From positions 27,209,915-27,273,914 of the forward strand of contig NC_088297.1 of assembly GCF_032854445.1 (NCBI RefSeq): 64,000 bases of DNA. The letters are read 5' to 3'. Origin of the DNA: Liolophura sinensis. Lineage: Eukaryota > Mollusca > Polyplacophora > Chitonida > Chitonidae. The notes beneath the pieces were generated by a model. It saw only the letters and a program-made list of their open reading frames with translations, ran no database searches and was not told where the DNA came from. Shown piece after piece: positions 1 through 13,717 of this stretch; position 1 is the first letter of the stretch, and each line of letters begins with the position of its first letter. The position numbers and the translations under genes were made by a program.

Positions 1-640
1 ATCATCACGCTAGTGGATTTTGTGGTTTGTGAAAGGTAGTCGATAATACGCTAGAGCAGGTCAGGTCACGCCATAATGTGATCATAATGTGACCTAATGC
101 GCATAACATACCCGAGAAGCTGTTTAATGTTAGGCCAGAAGGGGAGTTTGCGGGGTGGGGGGGGGGAGAGGGCAAGCTGTCATCCCATAAATTTACTTAT
201 CAAACCCAGCGCTTGTAGATACAGCTCATATTTAAAGCACGATGACGTAATAAAGCGGGTTGAAAGCTGTACTGTTAAGCTTAAATGTCTTTTGTGCTGG
301 ATACATTCTTTACAAACTCGTGTGCTGTAGTTACATTTTGTGGAGTTGTCATGGTTGTGTTACCCGATATGGTCACGTAGGCATACATATCCGTCACGGT
401 GTCAAATCAAGAAGGGATTTCCTCACTCTGGAAACGAGACGCACTTTCCTTGCAGAGGTGGTATTATAGCACAGTAATGCCTCTGTCAGGGGAATTTTCC
501 AACGATTGCGTTTTCCCTGGCAGTCTTAAATTTTGAATGTAGCGCTAAACGAAACAGTTCGGCAAGTTGATTAATGGAAGTAGTCATTACCTGACCCTAT
601 GATGTCATATCAGGGGAGGTAACAGAGGTCTGGGTACTGG
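1..640. other. No recognised gene
   Basis: Short open frames only, and a G-run at about 155-170. Nothing with codon-like structure or splice context. Confidence 0.5.
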
Positions 641-654
641 ACTAACGGGGGGCC

Positions 655-870
655 ACGGTGATGGCCAGAGACTCCCATTAGTTTTCCATAAGCGACAATG
701 TTAACGTTTAGCGCTGTAGCTCAGTCCCAAACATTCCGTGGCCAATAAGCTTTGGTGAATACTTGACCCAGCATGTGAGAAAGAAGCCATAAAAATCTTG
801 AAATAGGTTGACCCTCAAAATCTGGACCTTTCTATGCCGGCAGCTGGGAGGGGTGCCTAGGCCTACGTGT
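655..870. repeat. Dispersed repeat D, copy 1
   Basis: CCATTAGTTTTCCATAAGCG, GTAGCTCAGTCCCAAACATT and GGACCTTTCTATGCCGGCAG recur at 58664-59135. Class unknown. Confidence 0.8.
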
Positions 871-1462
871 GTCTGGCATGCTCCAAAGGTCAGTTGTGGC
901 AGTGATGTAAAGCGGAGGTTAGAGAGCTGCGCGTGCGCAGTAAAGAGTATGCATATGAACTGTTGTTACTGTTTTCTTTATCGTACTATGCTTCTTAGAC
1001 AATACTGTTCAAACGACTGTTGTAAAACATTTGGGAAAGAACAAAACCTTATCACTCTTGCAATGATAAAATGTTAATTCTCATTACAAAGTAGCGCTGT
1101 TTTATTTAGATGACATTACGGAGGACGTCCACTTTTCGTAAGCATTAGCATATCTGTCGTATCACCTTTGATTTCCACAGGTATAACCTGCAGGGGCCCA
1201 GAATGTTGTCTACGAGGAGATGGGGGGGGGGGGGGTACTTCTGGGTTAAGGAGTACTGGTGCATACGAGAATGTGGAGAATACCTCTGGATCAGAGGGAG
1301 TCTAATTGTACCGTCCCGGGCACAATTGTCTCAAGAAGTGCTTCTCAAAGCATTTACTTGATTACACTTTTACTTGTTTTATTATACTTTTATATGATTA
1401 CCTCAATGACACAGCATATATTTAAGAAAAAATGTCCGTTAAATGGTCATCTATCGCTTTTT

Positions 1463-1758
1463 GGGGCCTCCGTGACGGAAATGGTTAGCGCGCCAGTGAG
1501 GCCCAATAACCCGAGAGCCTCTCACCATTGCAGTCGCTGTGAGTTCAAGTCCAGCTCATGCTGGTTTCCTCTCCAACCGTACGTGGGAAGGTTTATTAAC
1601 AAACTGCGGATGGTCGTTGGTTTCCCCTGGGCACAGTCCGGTTCCCCCCCCCCCCCCCCCCCCCCCCACCATAATGCCGGGTACGATGGTATAGGTGAAG
1701 TGTTCCTGAGTACGGCGTAATACACCAATAAAATAAACCAAACAAATAAATCAATCGC
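1463..1758 (+). mobile_element. SINE family A, full length
   Basis: GGGGCCTCCGTG head with tRNA-like A/B boxes, GTTCAAGTCCAGCTCATGCT, then GAGTACGGCGTAATACACCA and an AATAAA-type tail. A long C-run (1646-1668) sits in the middle. Confidence 0.92.
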
Positions 1759-1879
1759 TTATTTTACCTTTCACTGATGTGGAAGAGTTCAGTAGACTGC
1801 ATAAAATTTTACCGCCTTCTCTAGATGTGTTCACGACTTCTGCCTTTAAAACTCACAAGTGTGTAGATATGGAGTGATT

Positions 1880-2290
1880 TCTACCTAGTAAACGCAGAGG
1901 TGTGTACATTTGTAATGACTAGATAGTTACAACACAAAAGTGTGTACATATGTAATGATTCATGTATGTTAATACACAAATGTGTCTACATATGTAATGA
2001 TTCGTCTGTTAAAACACAGAAATGTGTACATATGTAATGATTCGTCTGTTAAAACACAGAAGTGTGTACATATGTAATGATACGTCTATGTCAAAACACA
2101 GAAGTGTGTACATATGTAATGATTCATGTATGTTAAAGCACAGAAGTGTGCACATATGAAATGATTCATGTATGTTAAAACACAAAAGTGTGTACATATG
2201 TAATGATTGATGTATGTTAAAACACAGAAGTGGATACATATGTAATGATTCATCTATGTTAAAACACAGAAGTGTGTACATATGTAATGA
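1880..2290. repeat. 42-bp minisatellite
   Basis: About ten units of GTGTGTACATATGTAATGAT plus TCATGTATGTTAAAACACAGAA. The period is a multiple of three, which creates an incidental open frame on the minus strand. Confidence 0.93.
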
Positions 2291-3016
2291 TTATGCTAAG
2301 CGAAATGTGCACACGGACAGCATTTGTTGTTGAAAGAAGAAGTAATGAAGTGAAGGATTTTCATAAACCTTTATTGAAACATCGTGAATATCCAGACGTG
2401 TGACGTATGACGTTTATGTTTACATATGATATATGATAATGTTAATCTCCTGTTAAACAGGGTCATCATTTCCTTAAGCGTTCAGCATGGATTTTGATGT
2501 TACTGATTTCATGAAAACAAACATTATGTTTTGCCTGATGTATACTACATTACAAATTGTTGTCCATGTTTGTATGTGTTGATGTTATGTTTTTTAACGT
2601 TATTGTCTATAGATGTGTTGTATTTTATAGTTCTCCTGCTGTGGATGTGAACTGCCCTTGACTTTGTAATCAGAACCTTATGATTGCGTTAGACCCACTA
2701 ACAAATCAATAAACATCACACACATTGTGTCTCTCTTACCCTCACTCACCCATGTAACTTTTTTTTTATCTGTAGTGGGTACCGATGCATGCATCTATAG
2801 CCTGAATTTTGTTTTTGTCGTATATTCCTGAAGATGGCTATACAGTTATGCCGAAATATAAAATACCAAACATGCTGACGTCAGTATTCAGAGTTTCCCT
2901 TGTTTTGTTTTACACAAAATTGATCTGTGATCACTGCTCTTTAAGCAATAGCATCAACACGTTCCATAGTTAAAGTAACCGATACTCTGCACAAAACGCA
3001 AGAGCCCTTGTATTGA

Positions 3017-3140
3017 TCTATCTGATTGGTGTTTTGTGCCGTACTCAAGAATCTTTCATTTGTACGACGACGGCCGGTAAATTAGTGTGAAGAAACCGGA
3101 CAGAGCCCAAGGGGGAATCCACGACCACCTGCAGGACCGT
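3017..3140 (-). mobile_element. SINE A, 3' part
   Basis: ATTGGTGTTTTGTGCCGTAC through CCACCTGCAGG, truncated before the head. Confidence 0.8.
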
Positions 3141-3247
3141 TTATATAGTTCAAATGTCTTTTTGTAGCTTTGGCTTTTCTGGACAACTGGATTTGGTTTT
3201 GTGTATTTCAGAGCAATGCACTTACACTGTTAACCATATTCACTTTG

Positions 3248-3582
3248 CCGCTTCGGAAGCGGTAGATCCAGGATCAATCCCGGGTCGGGTCACACCTAAG
3301 ACCTTTAAAAAAAAGTGAGGAATTTGTAATTTTCTCGTTTGGCCTTCAGCATGAAGGGGATAGTGCAACAACTGGTTTACCCCTATCAGTATAATGCCTG
3401 GGGGTGGGCGGCTTATCTGCCTTGGGTAAGGTGTCTCAGTGAAGCAACATTAGAAAAAAGAGCGGCGGAAATCCGCCATGCAGCAAGGAAGCGCATTATA
3501 TACACTCTAAGGCCTCCTTCGTCGTCATATGACTAAAAAGTGGTTAAGTACGACGTTAAACCCCAAGCACTCCCTCACTGTG
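3248..3582 (+). mobile_element. SINE family B, nearly full length
   Basis: Contains GGTAGATCCAGGATCAATCC, GCATGAAGGGGATAGTGCAA and the tail GTACGACGTTAAACCCCAAG. The head is slightly degraded. The incidental ORF at 3339-3536 is SINE sequence. Confidence 0.88.
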
Positions 3583-3890
3583 ACCGCTTCAGTTACCTAA
3601 TGGTTAGAGCGTCCGCCTGGAAGTTGGGAGACCCTGAGATCAAATCCGGGTCGGATGGCACTTGCTGCTGCTTCGCTTGACGCTCAGGACTAAGAGGTTA
3701 GGGCAAGGAAAAGGGGACTGGTTGTCAGTATAACATGACTGGGTGAGGTGTCATGTCTGGTGTCTTCGGCATGATACTTCAGTGACGACAGCACTTTGAC
3801 GGCATCCACTAGTCCTGCCGCAAGAAGACGCGGTATATGTACACTGACTTAATGGCTTTTCGTCGTCACATGACTGAAAAATTGATTTTT
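3583..3890 (+). mobile_element. SINE family C
   Basis: CCTAATGGTTAGAGCGTCCG head, AGATCAAATCCGGGTCGG (B box-like), GTCATGTCTGGTGTCTTCGG, and the SINE B-like 3' end TTTTCGTCGTCACATGACTG. It was inserted directly after the SINE B copy. Confidence 0.85.
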
Positions 3891-4039
3891 TTGTTGTATT
3901 GTGCGAGGATTATGGTTCAGTTGTTGTACGGATCGTACGGCTGTTTAACGCATACATGAGGATTTGTTCATGGAACAACGATATAATGTGATGCTGTAAC
4001 GAGTGTCTGCTGTCAAGGCATCAGAATGAACCATTAGTA

Positions 4040-4250
4040 AGGTTGTGTACTGGGTTTTACGCCGAACTCGAGAGTATTTCACTTATACGACGGCGGCAAA
4101 CATTATGGTTGGAGGAAGTCCACGAACATGAGCAGGTTGCTGACGGACCTTCCCACCGGACAGGAAGCCATCATGGACTGAACTTCACGTCACAGCGATC
4201 GCATTGATCACTGCACTGCACTAGCACGCTACCCCCTAGGCCATGGCCGG
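4040..4250 (-). mobile_element. SINE A
   Basis: GGGTTTTACGCCGAACTCGA to the CCATGGCCGG head region, with an internal deletion. Confidence 0.82.
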
Positions 4251-4887
4251 AGGACCCAATCTGCATGTAAACAACCAGAATCCTTATTCCAGCCTGGGAG
4301 CACACTGAACAAAGCCTTGTTAGTCGCAGCAAGCCAAAACATAAAGATGGTGATTAATGAATTTTTAATATTTTTTTTCGGTTTTTTCGGAGAAAAGTTG
4401 TTTGAAAATACTTTTATAAGGTGGGTTTTTGGGATCACCTTTTGGCATTTATCGTCTTTGCATAATAATCCGCTAAATAAGGAAGTGAAGCATGCGTAAT
4501 GAATTTATTTGAATGCAAATTTGTTGTTCATATGCAAACACATCCATTTCATCAGAAGTATGATAATGTTTATGCATACATTAAAAATATAAACATGATC
4601 AAAATCCAGGATGAACACAGTTGTTGGCTGAAAAGACTAAATTTTAGTGCAGATATATTTATTAAACATGTCCTACAGCCTCATTTATGACATTATAACG
4701 CAAAGACAACATATTTACCAAGAGGTGGTCCCAAATATCCACCATACATTATTTTTCAGTGTTTTTCTTTTCTCTTTAAAGAAAAATCGGAAAAAACTTT
4801 TCAAACTCATTAATCTGAACTTTATGTGAATTTTTATGTTTTCTCAAGCTTTGAAAGAAAATATAATATTCTCACATTTCATTAGCT

Positions 4888-5195
4888 AAGAGCTTCCGTG
4901 ACAGAGGTGGTTAGCGTGACAGCAACTTGCGGATGGTCGTGGGTTTTCCCCGGACTGTGTCCGTTTTCCTCCTACCATAATGTTAGCCGCCGTCGTATAA
5001 GTGAAATATTTTTGAGATCGGGGTAAAACACCATTCAAATAAAGTATATTAGCTATAGTTATACAGATTATATACAAGCGTCCAATCACATCCTCTACCA
5101 ACTAACCATTCAATTATATCGTCCTCCCTCCGTCGTCGTTGTGAAATGATAATAACTACAGTGTAAAACATCAAGCAAATAAATAAATAAATAAA
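4888..5195 (+). mobile_element. SINE A with internal deletion, plus a second 3' fragment
   Basis: Head GAGCTTCCGTGACAGAGGTG joined to GCAACTTGCGGATGGTCGTG and a normal 3' end. A second decayed 3' end with (AAAT)n tail occupies 5110-5195. Confidence 0.8.
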
Positions 5196-5199
5196 TCAC

Positions 5200-6370
5200 A
5201 TCTTCTATCAGCGAACTGTTGGATCACATCGACCTTGATCCATCCATGACATCGATCAGTCAATATTCTATCTGTTAAAACCAGATATTGTTTCTCAGCA
5301 AAGCTGTTCGACCAATTCTGGTGATGGAGCTTTAACTGAAAAACAGACTACATTCACTAATAACTGTTCTCCAATGGTAATTGGAAAGACCATTAACTTA
5401 TTTTCTTTTTTCATTATTATTATTATTTATTTATTTATGTATTTATTTTTTTTGATGTACTGTCATGACCATGCAATGAGTGTAAGTTATACACGAACAT
5501 AGCCGACACGTGATTTCCGAACAACTGTGACGCTCGGGTTGCCACAGTAACAAAATACAGCCACTGAGACCTTGTAGCTTGGGTTACCACGATAACGAAA
5601 TGTAGCTGTGGGTATCGAGTAAATTTGCTTCAACACACGGTATAACGAAGTACAGAGGGAAGAATGATGTAACTGGGTTACCACCTGATCACTGAGAACA
5701 AAATATAGTTAAAAGAAATAGTTATCGCCTTGGTCACCTTGGTAACCAAACACAACCATGTGATATAGTGAGTCAATGGATCAGGTCGGTTGCTAGAAAA
5801 TCCGTCTCAATCTTTCTTGTATATACCCGTATATAGGTCGATCGTTACAAGAAGGCAAATTACGTCTCTTAAATAATTTAAATCACTCTATAGAGGGTTC
5901 CGCGAGACTTGCGGTTAATTATGCAGTAACACGAGAATCCAGGAAAGCCCGTTCCTTAATTGCACTGGTCGGATTAATCTCCAGCATAATGGATAACATT
6001 CTGTTTGACATACATACCAGAGAGTCTAGGATTAGAAAACCGTTCTTTGCTTTGCTCCCCATGTTCCGTGTGATTTATGTGATTTATGCAGTCCGTGTGA
6101 TTTATGTTTAAGCCGGGATTGGGTAATACTATACAGTTACGAGCTTTGTAAATGTTGTTTCTACGGTGGGCTATTAGTGCCAGGCAATTTTCATTTGAAT
6201 TATTGGGTAGTATTTTTTATGTACATGTATAGGCCTATATGTTATTTAGAATATACGCTAGAATACGGCAAAGGTAAAATTCCAGCTTACCTTTCTGATT
6301 CGAAGGACCCTCGCTGACTCGGTTCACCTAATAACATGCGTTCTTCTCACCGCAGGACATCGGTCCCCGA
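5200..6370. other. Unassigned intergenic DNA
   Basis: AT-rich unique-looking sequence with a short (TTTA)n tract near 5425-5450. No gene seen. Confidence 0.5.
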
Positions 6371-6378
6371 CAATAGCG

Positions 6379-6685
6379 GAGTTTCGAGTTCGAACTCTTT
6401 CGTCATTTAAGGCATTAAGAGACCCACCGCATGATGTGACGGTGTGTTCTGGGGATATAAATGTCACCCTTTCCATCAGAAACTTCTTAAGTTCACAAAC
6501 ATTCAGCTTCTCAATTTTCTCTGCATTGTTCGTCTATTCTAAGTAATATTTTGTGTGACTTTTTTTCAGACTCACATGTTATAGTAAATGTAATTATGAA
6601 TAGTTGCATAACATTTCATTTTGACAGGTCACATGATACGGGACCTTTTTACCTTCAGCCAGGAAAGAGTTCGAACTCGAAACTC
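6379..6685. repeat. Perfect 22-bp inverted repeat, 263-bp spacer
   Basis: The 22 bases at 6379-6400 are the exact reverse complement of 6664-6685. The core GAGTTCGAACTC is itself palindromic. Confidence 0.8.
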
Positions 6686-6840
6686 TTCTATTGATGAATT
6701 TTGCAGGCTCCACTGGTTCGAGTCCAATGGTTAGTAAGTAGGTACATGTTCCCAACCACGGGGCAGTGGTTTACTCCCAGCCTTAATAGGTTCTCCTCCT
6801 TTAATCCAGACATAGAAAGACATTATTTAGATATTAGAAC

Positions 6841-6950
6841 ACTGCCTTGTGGTAGGGCGAGTGACACCAGATATGACACCCCACCCAGTCACATCATACT
6901 GACACCTGGCTAACCAGTCCCGTTTCCTTGTTGAGAGGCAAGCGACATAC
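6841..6950 (-). mobile_element. SINE C fragment
   Basis: ATGACACCCCACCCAGTCAC and AACCAGTCCCGTTTCCTTG match the reverse complement of the SINE C body. Confidence 0.6.
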
Positions 6951-7907
6951 TGCGTGTCTGGTTACAAGATATGTAAATGTTTATATTGTGTATAAATAAT
7001 TAAAATGTTCTATGCCATCCATTTCCCAGAATTATTTATTACGACGCCACTCAGCCCAAGAGAGTCTCAATACTACAGTCACCTGCTACACGTATACATG
7101 AATATAGCACTGGACTATCACGCTATTTCCGTTTGTCTTTCTTTAACATGGACATATATAATACATGCTCAGTACACATACCGAAGCCCAAACAACCAGC
7201 GGAACAGAAAAGCGTTTATTGTTAAAGTAAAACAGGTTTATCAGTCGACAAACCACAGGAAAATTGTGTCCTGGCCTGAACAAATCTTTACCACTTACTA
7301 GTGTTTTGTTAGTCTCAAATTTGTTTTACCTGAATTATCATAAATTTTCACCAATTTTACTGTGTTTCACTGTGTTATGCATTTTCAGTGTGTGTCGATG
7401 TATAATAACTTAACAACCGCAGTTAACGTTTTTGTGCTTTTGCTGTGCTTTTATATTGAGGGTTGATCTGCAGGTAAGCCACGTCCGGTTGGTGATAAAT
7501 GTATTTCGTTTCTTTCGGCTCAGCGTTAAAACAAAGTCACCCCCCCCCCCCCCTCCGTCATCTGCCCCTCCCCCATGCCTGAAAACGCCCTACTTCTCTT
7601 CTGTAGGTAAACAGTTTGCCGCGATACATTTGCCTTGGGACATAGACGTCTACGTAAGCCAACCGGTATAAAGCACGACATCTACATTATGTTAATATAT
7701 ATAGCACAATGACGAGGTCGCGCGCGGGGATTTGTCATTGCGCGTTCGGACACGTGACTGAACACGGTGCTAATTTTAGCTCCGAAAGGATATCCATTGT
7801 CATGCGGTGTATCCATGCATTTACGCACCCGGATGTAGACTGTGACACACGTACTGTACGTCATACCTGAGGTATTCAGTCTGCTATTTGTTTTCACCTT
7901 ACACTAC

Positions 7908-8060
7908 CTGTATATAGAAGGCAAGGGTTTACGGTAACAACATAACCAGTGATATATTCCGTGACAATCTGATTTCTCGCAGGTAGAGCTCCCATGTCGG
8001 TCGATTCTTGATTCCAAACCAGCGTCAGTCGTCTATCAACATAACTCTTATCTTGTTCAG
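7908..8060 (+). promoter_or_regulatory. Possible TATA promoter and 5' UTR exon of the tetraspanin
   Basis: TGTATATAGAAGG at about 7908 resembles a TATA box, and TTGTTCAG|GTAAGC at 8060/8061 is a strong splice donor about 150 bp downstream. The first tetraspanin coding exon begins with an acceptor, so a non-coding exon must exist upstream. This pair is the best candidate I see, but the link across 7.3 kb is inference. Confidence 0.25.
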
Positions 8061-8671
8061 GTAAGCTTACAGTTGTAAATATATCGTCTTTTCCCAGAAA
8101 TTTGTGATAAGCTCTAGGTCAGAGATTCCCACGTGGAATGGCGTGCGTTATTCTTAAGTTTCCGCTCTGCACGTGTTCATACCTGAACCAGTCTTATGTT
8201 GCTTGTGGACTGTTCGGTTACTTAGCCTGAGCGGATATAGCCAATGTCTTAGAACAAATGTAGCTGTTTCAGATAGTTCTGTACGACCAACAAGTACGAA
8301 TAAAGAGGTTGCGGCCGACTCCAATTGAAAATTAGCGGAGTATGGCTTGCTGCCGATGTAAGTAAGAATTACCGAAGGATTACAGAAAATATGTTTTTGT
8401 ATCGTACAGCTTTGACATGTTTAGGACAGCATACTCGAAAACACCGATTTCCTGATTAGTGTATGGAAGAGTACAGATCTGTATTTCTGAAAGCTAAGCT
8501 GAGAAGAATGAAACAGATCTCAGATCTAGTTAAAGATATACTTCCTACCCATATAACATTCAGCATGTAATACGGCGGCCACATCAAAAGAAATCACCTG
8601 TACTTTGAGACTTTGAGACTGATTGCTTTAATTGCATGATCTACTCCTTGATCACATTACTTTTCATTACC

Positions 8672-8985
8672 CCAGTATCCAGAAATCATAACCAGTATCC
8701 AGAAATCATAACCCCAGTATCCAGAAATCATAACCCCAGTATCCAGAAATCATAACCCCAGTATCTAGAAATGATAACCCAAGTATCCAGAAATCATAAC
8801 CCCAGTGTCCAGAAATGATAACCCCAGTATCCAGAAATCATAACCCAAGTATCCAGAAATCATAACCAGTATCCAGAAATCATAACCCCAGTATCCAGAA
8901 ATGATAACCCCAGTATCCAGAAATCATAACCCAAGTATCCAGAAATCATAACCCAAGTATCCAGAAATCATAACCCCAGTATCCC
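8672..8985. repeat. 22-bp minisatellite
   Basis: About 14 units of CCAGTATCCAGAAATCATAA with CCCA/CCAA junction variants. Confidence 0.93.
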
Positions 8986-9214
8986 AAATTAAGAATACCA
9001 AGAGTGATGGAATATTCGGATATGTGCAGAGGTGTGAACGTTAAAAGAAATATGCTTATTTAATGTTCATTATTACTCATGTAAAATATATATAAATACT
9101 TTAAAAAAAAGAACACACAGAGCCCGCGAAAGGCAATTTGTTACTGCATATTGCTATTGCACAATAACTGAACTACTAACAGATGAATAATACTAACCAA
9201 CGAAATATGTTGAT

Positions 9215-9565
9215 ATTTTCGTTAACCCCGACAAACGCAATATCTCAACATTGCCGTTAAACCTGACAAACGCAATATCTCAACATTGCCGTTAAACCTG
9301 ACAAACAGAATATCTCAACATTGCCGTTAAACCTGACAAACGCAATATCTTAACATTGCCGTTAAACCTGACAAACAGAATATCTCAACATTGCCGTTAA
9401 ACCTGACAAACGCAATATCTCAACATTGCCGTTAAACCTGACAAACAGAATATCTCAACATTGTCGTTCAATCTGACTAACGGAATACATAACACTGTCG
9501 TTGAACTTGACAAACGGAATATCTTATCATTGTCGTTGAACTTGACATACGAAACGTGCGAATGG
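9215..9565. repeat. 35-bp minisatellite
   Basis: About ten units of GTTAAACCTGACAAACGCAA plus TATCTCAACATTGCC. CGCAATATC and CAGAATATC variants are interspersed, and units decay toward the right end. Confidence 0.92.
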
Positions 9566-10086
9566 TATCGTTAGACCTGTCAGACGATAATGTTGTTAAC
9601 TGTGACAAAGGGAACATGTAAGGACTGCAGGTAACCTCAGTCCATCAAACGTTAAATTAAACTACTGAAGATTGAAGTAAGCCTTATTGAGTGAAACGTT
9701 TCCATATTAACAGTTACATTATTATAGTAAACACTCAGTTCTAGATGGTGCACATACTTCATATATAATACCCATCAGCAGTGATCATAGATTTGGGCGC
9801 ACAAAGAAGAATACATCTGAGCCATCTAGAACTCATGTGTGCCATCGTGTTATTTTGCTCTTGTAAAATGCAAATGTTAAATTGTCAACATTTTGTATGT
9901 GTTAAAATTGTACGATTGTTGTAAACTGGGAGTGACAGTCACAACATTTAGAAACGTAACGCTGTAATGATTGTTGCAGGTAGTGACATAATAGTTAATA
10001 ACATGCCCTCTAGTCATCAGAATTTTGATTACCGCTGATGTCAAGAGTGACAGGCATCAAAAATAGCCAATCGCTACATGTAAACA

Positions 10087-10490
10087 TAAACAGCAACAAA
10101 AGCTTTACATAGTTTGGACACTGGCAGCTATAAACAGCAACAAAAACTAGCACATAGTTTGGACACTGACAGCTGTAAACAGCAACTCAAGCTTGCACAT
10201 AGTTTGGACACTGGCAGCTATAAACAGCAACAAAAACTAGCACATAGTTTGGACACTGACAGCTGTAAACAGCAACTCAAGCTTGCACATAGTTTGGACA
10301 CTGGCAGCTATAAACAGCAACAAAAACTTGTACATAGTTTGGACACTGACAGCTGTAAACTGCAACAAAAGCTTGTACATGGTTTAAACACTGGCAGCTA
10401 TAAACAGCAACAAAAACTTGTATATAGTTTGGACACTGGCAGCTATAAACAACAACAAAAGCTTGTACATGGCAGCTCTAAACAGCAAAC
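10087..10490. repeat. 45-bp minisatellite with alternating sub-types
   Basis: About nine units of AGTTTGGACACTGGCAGCTA plus TAAACAGCAACAAAAACTAGCACAT. Two variants (GGCAGCTATA and GACAGCTGTA) alternate, giving a 90-bp higher-order unit. The in-frame 135-codon ORF is a by-product of the 45-bp period. Confidence 0.9.
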
Positions 10491-10559
10491 GGAGTCTGCC
10501 AATATGCATACAACCTATTAATATTTGATGCTATTATACAGCTCTGCAAGTTGCTCTGA

Positions 10560-10745
10560 CTGTCCACTGGTCGGTCGATCTGATGGTCGGCCTTTCTGTA
10601 TGTTGGTCCATGATCTGTTGGTCCGTCGGTTGATTGATCTGTCTGTTGGACAGTCTGTCGGTCTCTCTCTTTGTCCGTCGGTCTGCCTGTCGATCAGGGC
10701 GGTCGGCCGATCTGTCCGTCTGTCTGCCTGTCGATCGTTCAAATG
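10560..10745. repeat. Degenerate GTCGGTC/TGTCTG low-complexity tract
   Basis: Short imperfect repeats of GTCCGTCGGTCTGCCTGTCG with no fixed period. Open frames on both strands come from the composition. Confidence 0.75.
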
Positions 10746-11242
10746 TAGGACCTCAATTAACGAGAGTACTGAGGGCAATAAATAATTTTATGAACTGGCG
10801 CTTGTTTAAAATGATCACTCCAGACCTGGTTGCTATATTTATTTTATGGCTGTTTCACGTCGTACTGTTTAGCATATTCTAGACATTCTAGCTAACCAAA
10901 ATCAGCGGCGGTAACCTAAGGAGAACATTGCTCTTCGCCAATTCAAAATTTAGAAAGATTACATCTCCACTCCTAAAAATCTGCGCTGAACCCAATCTGC
11001 GACGCCATGTATACTTTAATAAATGATATATATCTATTTGCTCACAAACCGGTTCAAGTATGGCCACTTGGCATGGTTTTACATACTTCAGGCAAGACGT
11101 AAATACAGTCGAGCACAGAGCCTCTTATATGGCTGAGCGAATGTTTCAATAAGATGCCGTTGTCCTCTCTTCGACCAAGGCACAGCTGACGGAACAAACA
11201 GATTACAGACAATATATCAAAACACTCTTTTGATTTATTGGC

Positions 11243-11312
11243 TTATTTGATGGGTGTTTTACGCCGAACTCAGCAATATTTCACTTATACGTCGGCACGC
11301 CACACGTTTTTG
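11243..11312 (-). mobile_element. SINE A 3' fragment
   Basis: GGGTGTTTTACGCCGAACTC and AATATTTCACTTATACG. Confidence 0.75.
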
Positions 11313-11452
11313 ATCCATAACATATGAGCAAAGAAATGTTGTTTCGGTGCAGGCTATAAGAAAAAAAAATGAACTAAATCTAGTGTAATACCCGATCCAT
11401 AACGCCAGGGTCAAAACATCGATGAGATTTATTATAATACTATTGATTTATT

Positions 11453-11645
11453 TACTTTTACTGGTGTTTTACGCCATACTCAAGAATATTTCTCTTATAC
11501 TACGACGGCCATAATTATGATGGGAGAAAACGGGACAGATCCCGGGGGAAACCCATAACCATCTGCAGGTTGATGCCATACCTTCCTACGGACGACAGGA
11601 GAGGAAGCCAGTTTGAGCTGGACTTGAACTCACAGCGACCGCGTT
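11453..11645 (-). mobile_element. SINE A, head missing
   Basis: TGGTGTTTTACGCCATACTC through GAACTCACAGCGACCGCGTT. Confidence 0.88.
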
Positions 11646-11807
11646 TGTAAGGAATGAAATTAAAAGCGGTTTGGATGAAAACATAGGAGCTAAATATGTT
11701 CAATAATTGGACGTAAAAGTAATGATTATCGCCTCTAACCTCAAGTCTCCCCTTTAAACCCTCACACTTTAATATTTGAGTATTTAATTCACGGTTGTGT
11801 CGGAGTG

Positions 11808-12083
11808 TCACGGTTCACCAAACACTGGTATAGCCCGACCGTCCTTGGTGCAGTACCTGAGCCAATACACTTGTTTGTACCAGGTGTAAATTGCGATTAA
11901 ACGCTGAGGGAAAGCTTTGTATGTTTGAGTACACATTTCCCAGCGACGACCACGGAATGTTATTGATCCAGTGTTTGCTGGATTAACCAGCGTGATGATG
12001 CCAGGCAATAGTTCATCAGATAGCTGTACAAACAAGCTGTTCAGGCCCCACAATGATGCATCAAGCTGACATGCGCTTAACAT
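11808..12083 (-). pseudogene. Unrecognised 91-codon open frame
   Basis: Starts MLSACQLDASLWGLNSLFVQ and ends AIPVFGEP. It has mixed composition, is not repeat-derived, and follows a possible acceptor (CTAAATTTTAG) at about 12109. It could be a lone exon or gene relic. No family was recognised. Confidence 0.2.
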
Positions 12084-12356
12084 TGTCTTATCCTATTTCT
12101 TCTAAAATTTAGGATATCTGGTCTCCTGATTTTAGCCAATATATATGTAATTCTATCAGAAATATTGAGTTTCGTTTTTTCACATGGTTGGAACAGCCAT
12201 TGAACAACATGCTCATATTTTTACTTTTCCAAAAGACTGGTAAAATTTGAAATATTCTACTGTCAACATTACTAATATCTGTCCCAAATTTTAGAGGAAT
12301 TAGGGTAGCTTAAGAACGGATATTTTTTTGGTTGAATTCAGTGCTAACCATTGAAC

Positions 12357-13169
<813 letters not shown>

Positions 13170-13170
<1 letters not shown>

Positions 13171-13230
13171 CTGGGGTTTTTACGTCGGACTTAGCAATAT
13201 TTCAGTCATATGACAACGAAGAGTCATAAG
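13170..13230 (-). mobile_element. SINE B/C tail fragment
   Basis: GGGGTTTTTACGTCGGACTT and CAGTCATATGACAACGAAGA adjoin the microsatellite. Confidence 0.6.
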
Positions 13231-13289
13231 TTGTGTGTAGGCTAACCACTAACATTTATGTTTTAACACAACCGTTATATGTGATATCT

Positions 13290-13520
13290 GTCCTGGTGAA
13301 GATCCTCGCTTGGCGTTCAGCATGAAGGGGACAGTGCAACGACTGGTTGACCTGTATCAGTATAATGGCTTGGGCGGGGCGGCTTACTTGCCTTCAGTAA
13401 GTCGTCTAAGTGAAGCAGCACTAGATAAAAGAGCGGTGGAAATCCGTCCTGCTACACGGAGTCACATTACCCGCACTCTAAGGATTCCTTCGTCGTCATA
13501 GCACTTACTTACTCACTCCG
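13290..13520 (+). mobile_element. SINE B, 5' truncated
   Basis: GCATGAAGGGGACAGTGCAA to CCTTCGTCGTCATAGCACTT. The open frame at 13310-13501 is SINE sequence shared with the 3339-3536 copy. Confidence 0.85.
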
Positions 13521-13717
13521 GGTGAAGATGTAAATAACTTGCTAAGTTCTGTCCTATAACATTATAAACGCTAACCACCTGTCCCACGGAGGCTTCGGCT
13601 CGACACCTTCATGGTGGCACGGTGTTGGTTAGTTTACCAATAAATCTTTATGACCACCTTCATATAACTGAAAAGATGTGTTCACGAGTAGGACATTAAG
13701 CAATCCCAGCAAACAAA

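Noticed and set aside
8672-9565. Regular direct repeats resembling a CRISPR array
   Set aside because: The units are contiguous with no unique spacers, in a eukaryotic genome; these are ordinary minisatellites.
10114-10521. 135-codon repetitive ORF that could be read as a secreted repeat protein
   Set aside because: The 45-bp period keeps the frame open; there is no signal peptide, splice context or non-repeat part.
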